From contig DASWVC010000092.1 in the NCBI GenBank assembly GCA_036401335.1, forward strand, positions 1-12,654: a stretch of DNA of 12,654 bases, read 5' to 3'. Source of the stretch: DASWVC01 sp036401335. GTDB taxonomy: Bacteria > Verrucomicrobiota > Verrucomicrobiia > Chthoniobacterales > JAFAMB01. The translations under genes and the position numbers were made by a program. Of this stretch, positions 7,154-12,654 are shown piece by piece. Position 1 is the first letter of the stretch. Each line of letters begins with the position of its first letter. The notes under the pieces were generated by a model that was given only the letters and a program-made list of their open reading frames with translations, ran no database searches and had not been told where the DNA came from.

Positions 7154-7281
7154 CGGAGGGTTCCAAAGTGGGTTCTCGTTCGTGATTGGCTGCGACCGCC
7201 GTCTCTACTGTGCCATATCCAGACTCATCCCGGCAGGGGTGCAGCTGCGGGGGAAGTTTGTCCGACAGGGGAGCTGATTCT

Positions 7282-7938
7282 TCAGCGCCCGGGCGGCTCC
7301 ATTCCGTCCTTGGTCACGCGAGCATTGGAAGCGTCAAGCGGCGCAAAGCACCCTTTTTCGGCGTCATAAGCCCGGATCTCACCGGTTTCAATCAAGTAAA
7401 CCCATCCGTGCAGCCCAATATCACCCCGGGCCAACCGCGCCGCTACCGCAGGATGAGTTCTGAGGTGTGTCAGTTGGCCCACGACGTTTCCCTCGATGAG
7501 CGCAGCCAGTCGCTCCTCCGGCGACAAGGTGCGGTCGTCCATCAGATGCTCCGGGATCACCGCATGCTTGAGCCAGGCTTGAACATTGGCAAACCCTGCC
7601 GTCGTTTCCGGTTGCAAAACCCCCTTGATTGCCCCGCAATCAGAATGCCCACAGATGATTACGTCTTTTACGCCGAGCACGCCCACGGCATACTCAATGG
7701 TTGCAGAAACTCCTCCATTCATGCTGCCGTGGTCCGGAATCAAGTTGCCGACGTTCCGACAAATGAACAAATCGCCCGGTCCCGTTTGGGTGATCAAGTC
7801 CGGGACAACCCTGGAATCGGCGCAAGTGATGAACAATGCGAGTGGGTGTTGCCCCTGGGCGAGCGTTTTGAACAAAGCCCGTTCCCGAGGGTAGATGCCG
7901 GTCTGAAAGCGCCGGTAGCCATCGAGGAGTTTTCGCAC
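7282..7938 (-). CDS. Beta-class carbonic anhydrase
   Basis: A 218-residue enzyme interconverting CO2 and bicarbonate in the cytoplasm. The zinc site is complete: Cys39, Asp41 and Arg43 in CADSRVVPD, then His98 and Cys101 in CGHSDCGAIKG. The N-terminal YRRFQ and the NVGNLIP motif (63-68) are also typical. Length matches prokaryotic beta enzymes. The start is a GTG at 7936-7938; no ATG, GTG or TTG lies upstream in frame before the first stop, so it is the best start. It begins 43 bp after the diflavin reductase stop and is therefore probably in the nirA operon. A possible role is supplying bicarbonate or balancing pH during reduction of nitrite, which consumes protons; that role is inference. 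Confidence 0.95.
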   Translation of the reverse strand: MRKLLDGYRRFQTGIYPRERALFKTLAQGQHPLALFITCADSRVVPDLITQTGPGDLFICRNVGNLIPDHGSMNGGVSATIEYAVGVLGVKDVIICGHSDCGAIKGVLQPETTAGFANVQAWLKHAVIPEHLMDDRTLSPEERLAALIEGNVVGQLTHLRTHPAVAARLARGDIGLHGWVYLIETGEIRAYDAEKGCFAPLDASNARVTKDGMEPPGR

Positions 7939-7981
7939 GGTGAGTGGTTCTGCTGCAGCCTTCGGAAAAGGGTCCGCCGTT

Positions 7982-9868
7982 TCAGTACACGTCGCGTTGG
8001 TAACGCTTGTCGGTCTTCAATTTCTTAATGTAATCCGCGGCACCTTCTTTGCCCAACCCACCATGGGTTTCGGCGATCGAATGAAGCGCCACGTCCACGT
8101 CTTTGGCCATCCGGCTGGCATCACCGCAAACGTAGAAGTGCGCTCCGTCTTGGAGCCACCCCCAGAGCTCCGCGCCGTGTTCAATCATGCGATTTTGCAC
8201 GTAGATCTTCTCGTTTTGGTCCCGTGAAAACGCCGTGCTCAGCTTGGTCAGGTGCCCATCGGCCGACATCGCCTCGAGCTCCTCGCGGTAGTAAAAATCG
8301 GTTGCGGCGCGTTGATCCCCAAAAAACAGCCAGTTGCGCCCTTTGGCGCTCGTCGCACGGCGTTCATACAGGAATGCCCGAAAGGGAGCCACCCCGGTGC
8401 CCGGCCCGACCATGATAATAGGCGTGTCGCCGTGGGTCGGGAGTCGAAAACTGTGCGAGACCTGCACGAAAACCGGCACGGCACCCGTCACGCGATCGGC
8501 CAGAAAGGTCGAGCAAACGCCTTTTCGTTTACGATTCAAACTGTCGTAGCGCACCGCCGCGATCGTGAGGTGCACCTGTTCCGGAAACGCTTTCAGGCTG
8601 GACGAAATGGAGTACAACCGGGGTTGAAGTTTCTTCAGATGACCGACGAATCCCACCGGGCTGAAAGTGACGGAAGCGAAATCGACAAGCAGGTCGATGA
8701 CCTCACGGCCCCAGAGGTAATGCCCCAATGCTTCCTTGGCCTCCGGTTTCATCAAGTCCGCTAAGGTGCGGTCAGAAGAACGTTCTGCCACTGCCTTGAG
8801 CAAGGTTGCCGGTACTTTCGTGATTTCGTAGTGCCGCAGCAGTGCGGTGCGTAACGACTCTTCCTCGCCGTCCGGCGTCGGCACAGCTTCTTCCCCGTCG
8901 CGGTTGAGTACGTGGAGCAGGTCATCTACCAGGTCCGGGCAATTGGTCGGCACGACGCCAAGCGCGTCGCCCGCTTCGTAAACCAGCCCGGACCCTTCCA
9001 AAGAGATCTCGAAATGGCGGGTTTCTTTGCCGGAACCTTCGCCGGTAAGTTTACGGTTCGTCAGCAGTTTTGCCGGGAAAGGGTTTTTACGGGAATAGGC
9101 AGCCTTGGCCGGCGGATTTTCCGCAGGTTCATCCTGGCCTGGATGGGTGGAAGTTCCCGTCTTGCCAGGCGAGGTCGGTCCAGGCTCGTGACCCGCCTCC
9201 GTTGGACTATCCCCTTTGATGGCCGGTGCGCCATGGGTGCCAGGAGGAGCCGGTTCAGACGCTTCTTTAGCGGTAGCTTCCAACACACCCAAGACCCCGG
9301 TCTGCCACTGCTCAGCCGGTGTTTCGTAGTCGACGTCACAATCCACCCGCTGGTAAAGCCGCCTGGCCCCAAGCGCCTCCAAACGTTGGTCAAGATCAAT
9401 CCCGCACTTGCAGAATTGTTCGTAGTTCTTGTCCCCGAGCGCCAGCACGGAGTAGCTGAGGTTGTGCAAACGCACCTCATCGGAAGCATGCAATTCTGCA
9501 TGCAAAGCTTTCGCGTTTTCCGGCGGATCGCCCTCGCCGAAAGTGCTTGTGATGATGAGGGCGTATTTTTCCTGGGCCAGATCCTTGGCGGAAATTTTAT
9601 CGAGCCCAACGGCTCTGGATTCAAAACCGCGTCCGACCACCGTTTTCGCCACCCGCTTCGCCAGCGCCTCGGCGTTTCCGCTCTCGGAGCCGAAATAGAC
9701 GTTCACCTTTACCTTGACGGGTGTTGGAGCAGGCGCCGCTCCCCCGGGTTGCTGGCCGGAAAACATCCCGGCAAGAAGCCCGTTCAACCAGGCGCGTTGA
9801 GCGGGAGTAAACGGTGCATTGTCCGGGATGAACGGAAGGCTCGGACTCGGAGCAGTGGATGTCGTCAT
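7982..9868 (-). CDS. cysJ: NADPH-dependent diflavin reductase, CysJ-like (sulfite reductase flavoprotein type)
   Basis: A 628-residue FMN/FAD protein that moves electrons from NADPH through FAD and FMN to a siroheme partner. Order: an assembly-type motif (20-37); a Pro/Ala linker; a flavodoxin domain (~52-200) with FMN loops SESGNAE (61-67), STFGEGDPP (108-116) and LGDKNYEQF (144-152); a long low-complexity linker (~203-256); an FAD domain with RLYSISS (417-423) and KGVCSTFLA (449-457); an NADPH domain with MVGPGTGVAPFRAF (486-499) and YVCGDASRMAKDV (579-591). The terminal RYQRDVY matches classical CysJ ends. It is about 30 residues longer than E. coli CysJ, mostly in the inter-domain linker. 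The gene starts 61 bp after the nirA stop, so co-transcription is likely. By context it probably feeds NirA and perhaps NasA; sulfite reduction remains an alternative. Only a weak AAAG precedes the ATG. Confidence 0.93.
   Translation of the reverse strand: MTTSTAPSPSLPFIPDNAPFTPAQRAWLNGLLAGMFSGQQPGGAAPAPTPVKVKVNVYFGSESGNAEALAKRVAKTVVGRGFESRAVGLDKISAKDLAQEKYALIITSTFGEGDPPENAKALHAELHASDEVRLHNLSYSVLALGDKNYEQFCKCGIDLDQRLEALGARRLYQRVDCDVDYETPAEQWQTGVLGVLEATAKEASEPAPPGTHGAPAIKGDSPTEAGHEPGPTSPGKTGTSTHPGQDEPAENPPAKAAYSRKNPFPAKLLTNRKLTGEGSGKETRHFEISLEGSGLVYEAGDALGVVPTNCPDLVDDLLHVLNRDGEEAVPTPDGEEESLRTALLRHYEITKVPATLLKAVAERSSDRTLADLMKPEAKEALGHYLWGREVIDLLVDFASVTFSPVGFVGHLKKLQPRLYSISSSLKAFPEQVHLTIAAVRYDSLNRKRKGVCSTFLADRVTGAVPVFVQVSHSFRLPTHGDTPIIMVGPGTGVAPFRAFLYERRATSAKGRNWLFFGDQRAATDFYYREELEAMSADGHLTKLSTAFSRDQNEKIYVQNRMIEHGAELWGWLQDGAHFYVCGDASRMAKDVDVALHSIAETHGGLGKEGAADYIKKLKTDKRYQRDVY
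9758..9811 (-). other. N-terminal assembly motif of the diflavin reductase
   Basis: Residues 20-37 read FTPAQRAWLNGLLAGMFS. This corresponds to the short conserved segment near the N-terminus of CysJ proteins, ahead of the flavodoxin domain, and nearly matches the second motif of the NasA tail (FSPRQRAWVSGLLAGAFS, 12 of 18 identical). Confidence 0.7.
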
Positions 9869-9929
9869 TTCTTTAACAAAGGGTCAGCTGAACGTCGCGG
9901 GCGTACCCCAGCAGGTCGGTTTCTTCTTG

Positions 9930-11711
9930 TCATTCGGAGAACATCTCCTGGAGCTCTTTTACACTGTGACGGCCCGTAAACTGCACAAAGCTTTCCTGCG
10001 GATTTTGGCGACGGGCCAGATAGGTCTTCAGCGCCCTCTCCATCAGGGGCGGTACTTCATCAAAAGGGATGCCGTGAAAGACCTCGCGGGCCAGCGCCTG
10101 TTCACCCACGCACGAACCGCCCAGGAGCACATGGTAGCCCTCAATCGATTCGCCCCCACGCGACACTTTCGCCCCCAGCAAACCGATGTCGCCGACGTAA
10201 TGCTGGGCACACGAGTTCGGGCAGCCGGTCAGGTGGATGTTGATCGGCTGGTCGAGTTTTACCCGTTTCTCCAGGTAGCGCGCGAGTTCGACCGCCTGAC
10301 TTTTGGTGTTCGTGGAGGACCACTTGCAACCGACGTTGCCGGTGCAGGCAATCACACCCCCCATGATCGTGTTGGCCTCGTAGTGAAATCCCATTTTCAC
10401 CAAGTTGCGCTTCACCGTTTCCACAAAAGCATCCGGAATGTCCGGGATGAGCAGGTTTTGCCACACCGTAAGTCGCACCGTGCCTGAACCGTAATTCTGT
10501 GCCAGGTCCGCCAAGCGGCGCATCTGGCGGGTCTTCATCATCCCCACCGTAATTACCACCCCAATGTAATTGCGGCCCGGCTGCGATTGTTTGTAAACGC
10601 CGATGTGGCCGTGCCGGACCGGCGGCTGAGCCACTTCACAGTCCTTCACCGGGAGGCGCAGAAGCGGAAAAGCCAATTTCTTCTCCACTTCCTCCATGAA
10701 TTTATCAACGCCCCATTTGTCAATCAGGTACTTGAGCCGCGCCTTTTTGCGGTTCGTCCGGTCGCCGTGCTCGTTGAACACGCGAATGATGGCCGCCCCC
10801 ACCGCCACGGAATCGTTCGGTCGAATGACCACCCCGGTGTCCATCGCGAATTGCTCGTGGCCCGTGATCCCGGCCAGTTGAATCCTGAAATAAATACCCG
10901 GTTCCACCGACTTGCCTTCCGGCACCCGGACCGCGATAAACGCGATGTCGTTTGTGTCTGCCACTGTCCCGATGGCACCGCCCCCTTCAAAAGAAACGTT
11001 AAATTTACGGGGAATTCCGAAAAGGTCGCGGTTGTTAAGGATATAATAGTGCAGCCCTTTGGCCATCGGTCGTGTGTCGATTAACTCGGCCGGATCAATT
11101 CCGGCCGTCGCCGAAGCCGTGATGTTACGGACGTTGTCCACCCCTGAACCCCGCGCGGTAAGGCCGAGTTCCTGGAGTTTGGTCAGCACCTTGACAATGT
11201 TTTTGGGGGCAATCTCGCGAATCTGCAGGTTAGCCCGGGTCGTCACGTGTGCGTAGCCACCGCCCCATTCGTCCGCGATGTCCGCCAACCCACGCATCTG
11301 CGGAGCGGTGAGCTCGCCCGCGGGAATGCGCAACCTCAGCATGAAGGATTCCTGGTTCGGGCCGACGTAGAACAGGCCATGAAAACGGAACCAGAACGTG
11401 TGTTTCTTGTCCGGCAGTTTGTTTTCGGCCGCGTGCGCCATCATTTCGTCCCAGACGTCAAGGCCGTTGCGTTCGAGCTTCCAGAGTTCCTGCTCGCACA
11501 AATCCGATTCCGGCGTTCCAAAAACCGTCCGCTCTGCTTCAGGCAACGGTTCGGCCGCAGCATTGATCAAACCAGGCGCAGCCTCGCTGGTAATTCGCCC
11601 GTCCGGCAGGTGAGCGACAAACGGCCGGCGAAAAGCCAGACCGGCAAAATAGCCTTGAAGGTATTCCTTTTGCTCGGGACTAAACGGTTGGTCGGTCAAC
11701 AATGAACTCAT
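9930..11711 (-). CDS. nirA: Siroheme/4Fe-4S nitrite reductase (NirA-type; sulfite reductase possible)
   Basis: A 593-residue cytoplasmic enzyme that makes a six-electron reduction, most likely nitrite to ammonium. It has the duplicated nitrite/sulfite reductase architecture: a ferredoxin-like half and siroheme half repeated twice. The cluster/siroheme ligands are complete: Cys456 and Cys462 (CTGNVGC) and Cys497 and Cys501 (TGCPNSCAQHYVGDIG). THVTTRANLQIR-like sequence (HVTTRANLQIR, 155-165) and GSGVDNVRNITAS (188-200) fit ferredoxin-type nitrite reductases. The first ~30 residues carry FSPEQKEYLQGYFAGLAF (10-27), shared with NasA and the flavoprotein. Nitrite is favoured because nasA is nearby; a CysJ-type partner keeps sulfite possible. 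The ATG is preceded by AT-rich GATTTATT with no Shine-Dalgarno, and is the first gene after a 611-bp regulatory-looking gap. Confidence 0.93.
   Translation of the reverse strand: MSSLLTDQPFSPEQKEYLQGYFAGLAFRRPFVAHLPDGRITSEAAPGLINAAAEPLPEAERTVFGTPESDLCEQELWKLERNGLDVWDEMMAHAAENKLPDKKHTFWFRFHGLFYVGPNQESFMLRLRIPAGELTAPQMRGLADIADEWGGGYAHVTTRANLQIREIAPKNIVKVLTKLQELGLTARGSGVDNVRNITASATAGIDPAELIDTRPMAKGLHYYILNNRDLFGIPRKFNVSFEGGGAIGTVADTNDIAFIAVRVPEGKSVEPGIYFRIQLAGITGHEQFAMDTGVVIRPNDSVAVGAAIIRVFNEHGDRTNRKKARLKYLIDKWGVDKFMEEVEKKLAFPLLRLPVKDCEVAQPPVRHGHIGVYKQSQPGRNYIGVVITVGMMKTRQMRRLADLAQNYGSGTVRLTVWQNLLIPDIPDAFVETVKRNLVKMGFHYEANTIMGGVIACTGNVGCKWSSTNTKSQAVELARYLEKRVKLDQPINIHLTGCPNSCAQHYVGDIGLLGAKVSRGGESIEGYHVLLGGSCVGEQALAREVFHGIPFDEVPPLMERALKTYLARRQNPQESFVQFTGRHSVKELQEMFSE
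11631..11684 (-). other. N-terminal assembly motif of NirA
   Basis: Residues 10-27 read FSPEQKEYLQGYFAGLAF. The QKEYL-x-G core is identical to that of the first NasA tail motif, and the flanking F-S-P-x-Q and A-G resemble the flavoprotein motif. It precedes the catalytic core of the enzyme. Confidence 0.7.
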
Positions 11712-12322
11712 AATAAATCGTGGTGGGTTGGCCTTGAGGAGGCAGTCCGAAAATGCTTGGAGCCTCCCGGGATCCAGGCCTCGGAGCCGATCGCGGAAGG
11801 TTCAGGTGCAAGACCGAAGGCGGGCTTGGCCTCGAGATTCCTGCCGTGGAACGCCAAGGGCTCCGGGATGGACCGACGGACAGCACGGTTCGAGCCTGCC
11901 GATAAGGCACGAAAAGAAGCACCCTGGGCGGGCCGGTACTGCCGTACCATCGACAAAGCAATGCCTTCGTGTCGCCCCCGAATGACGCCTAACGGTTAGT
12001 CTCGTGCATCGCTGGATCCCCATAAACCACTCCAAACTCGGTTGCTCGGTGAGCAGGATGTGTTCCGTATTATGGGAATAAGAGCTGTTTTCTTCACCTA
12101 GTGGTCAACCATTGCGGATTTCCCGTCAATGAACGGCCGCCGCACCCGAAACAGAGAAGGCATCCTGCCTGTTTCTTAACAGCCGTTGGAGCGTTCTTGC
12201 CAGTGCTCCGCGTCCTGTTCTGCCCCAACAATGATGGCTCGGTCCGCCGTTGCAGTGGGGGAGCGCATTGTCCGGCCTGGCGACACTTTCTTCATGAGCA
12301 CTGGCCACCTGATCGGAACGGG
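11712..12322 (-). promoter_or_regulatory. Intergenic region upstream of nirA: probable promoter and leader
   Basis: No convincing gene is found in these 611 bp; the open frames here are short, Arg/Pro/Ser-rich and in conflicting frames. It must carry the nirA promoter unless nirA is read from the small gene to the right. A tentative minus-strand promoter has TTGACC (plus 12103-12108) and TCTTAT (12078-12083) with a 19-bp spacer; a CATAAT at 12069-12074 is too far from that -35. Such a start would leave a leader of about 360 nt, containing the inverted repeats at 11897-12055. No sigma-54 (GG-N10-GC) or NtcA-type (GTA-N8-TAC) site was found. Confidence 0.4.
11897..12055 (-). repeat. Cluster of five short inverted repeats upstream of nirA
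   Basis: Perfect inverted repeats lie in a row: TGCC-GATAA-GGCA (11897-11909), GGTAC-TGCC-GTACC (11935-11948), CGACA...TGTCG (11951-11974, with an inner AAG/CTT pair on the minus strand), CTAAC-G-GTTAG (11989-11999) and TGCTC-GGT-GAGCA (12043-12055). In RNA these would be consecutive hairpins in a nirA leader; in DNA some could be operators. The loops do not fit the hexaloop pattern of ANTAR-type targets. Each stem is only 4-5 bp, so chance occurrence in GC-rich DNA cannot be excluded. Confidence 0.35.
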
Positions 12323-12643
12323 TCACGAAAGGTGCCAAAAGCATTTTCCATCCGCAGAGGTGGCCACCGGATCCGCGAGGTCGTCCGCGCCTTCCGCAAA
12401 TGGAGGTGCTGTGATTTCGGTGACACACCCTTTGAAAGACGGCATCACGAGGCGCTCCACCGTTGCCACGTCGGCGTCGGTCATGAGTTCCTGGATCAAG
12501 GCGTTATCATCCGCCTGATGGCGATTCGGATTCACCTTCAACGTTTCAAGGGCAGTTTTCGGGATTCCAACCAGGACGCGTCCCAGAAGGGCCTTGGTGT
12601 CGGGATGCAAAAGGCTGATTTGACGGTAAACGAACTTGCTCAT
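12323..12643 (-). CDS. Small protein of unknown function
   Basis: A 106-residue frame with ATG at 12641-12643 and TGA stop. I do not recognise it. The composition looks protein-like: mixed charge, a helical-looking centre (residues ~28-68, rich in Leu/Ala/Asp/Val, including MTDADVATVERLV at 54-66), two cysteines (Cys72 and Cys100), and an aromatic end (CFWHLS). No signal peptide or membrane segment is visible. It lies on the same strand as nirA but 611 bp before it, so it may be the last gene of a separate unit. The plus-strand frame covering the same bases (12101-12652) is Arg/His/Pro-rich and looks like a shadow. No Shine-Dalgarno can be seen in the 11 bp left before the window ends. Confidence 0.5.
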   Translation of the reverse strand: MSKFVYRQISLLHPDTKALLGRVLVGIPKTALETLKVNPNRHQADDNALIQELMTDADVATVERLVMPSFKGCVTEITAPPFAEGADDLADPVATSADGKCFWHLS

Positions 12644-12654
12644 GGGAGGTGAAG

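Noticed and set aside
7154..7281. TGGCAC on the minus strand before the dehydrogenase as a sigma-54 promoter
   Set aside because: No GC pair at the required distance, so the -24/-12 pattern is not met.
8912..9979. 355-codon open frame on the plus strand, antisense to the flavoprotein gene
   Set aside because: It overlaps a flavoprotein whose FMN, FAD and NADPH motifs are unmistakable, and it has Arg/Phe-rich composition without motifs; a shadow of GC-rich coding sequence.
11935..11948. GTA...TAC palindrome as an NtcA-type site upstream of nirA
   Set aside because: The spacing between GTA and TAC is 6, not 8, and NtcA is a cyanobacterial regulator; kept only as an inverted repeat.
12101..12652. 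183-codon plus-strand frame at the right end
   Set aside because: Arg/His/Pro/Cys-rich with no domain; the minus-strand 106-residue frame over the same bases looks more protein-like. The choice is not certain.
1..12654. CRISPR array, tRNA, rRNA, insertion sequence, prophage or toxin-antitoxin genes
   Set aside because: No regularly spaced direct repeats, tRNA-like cloverleaf, transposase motifs or terminal inverted repeats were seen on either strand.

Overview
This 12.65 kb, GC-rich, fully bacterial window most resembles a Verrucomicrobiota chromosome. That placement rests on the kinase N-terminus (a Y-E-L-x-R-x-G-S-x-W-E-L-G-R-G-A-M-G type start that I associate with this phylum), on the style of the nitrite and nitrate reductases, and on the near absence of canonical Shine-Dalgarno sequences. 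It is an inference, not a measured placement. The window encodes most of an assimilatory nitrate-to-ammonium pathway, split into two parts that face each other across a signalling cassette and a sugar-acid-type dehydrogenase.

Layout, left to right. (1) 1-2403, plus strand: molybdopterin assimilatory nitrate reductase NasA/NarB, cut by the left edge, with an unusual cysteine-free C-terminal tail of about 100 residues. (2) 2404-2836: a 433-bp intergenic region rich in inverted repeats, ending in a perfect TATAAT box only 10 bp before the next start codon. (3) 2837-5386, plus: a Hanks-type Ser/Thr kinase followed by a degenerate second kinase fold, a membrane segment, a PEGA domain and a beta-rich end. 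(4) 5383-6096, plus: a small exported or membrane-anchored protein whose start overlaps the kinase stop as ATGA. (5) A 19-bp convergent junction with a small hairpin. (6) 6116-7153, minus: zinc-dependent medium-chain dehydrogenase of the L-idonate 5-dehydrogenase type. (7) 7282-7938, minus: beta-carbonic anhydrase. (8) 7982-9868, minus: CysJ-like NADPH diflavin reductase. (9) 9930-11711, minus: siroheme/4Fe-4S nitrite (or sulfite) reductase NirA. (10) 11712-12322: a 611-bp region with a cluster of short inverted repeats, probably the nirA promoter and leader. (11) 12323-12643, minus: a small unrecognised protein.

How they may work together: NasA would reduce nitrate to nitrite and NirA nitrite to ammonium. 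No ferredoxin or NasB/NirB-type donor is present in the window, but a CysJ-type NADPH-FAD-FMN reductase lies 61 bp after nirA. The most striking observation is that a short motif of the form (F/L)-(S/T)-(P/A)-x-Q-(K/R)-x-(W/Y)-(L/V)-x-G, often followed by L-L-A-G-x-F, occurs at the N-terminus of the diflavin reductase, at the N-terminus of NirA, and twice in tandem at the C-terminus of NasA. One NasA copy resembles the NirA version and the other resembles the CysJ version. This suggests a shared assembly motif by which one NADPH-dependent flavoprotein serves both reductases, a physically assembled NADPH-to-nitrate-to-ammonium complex.
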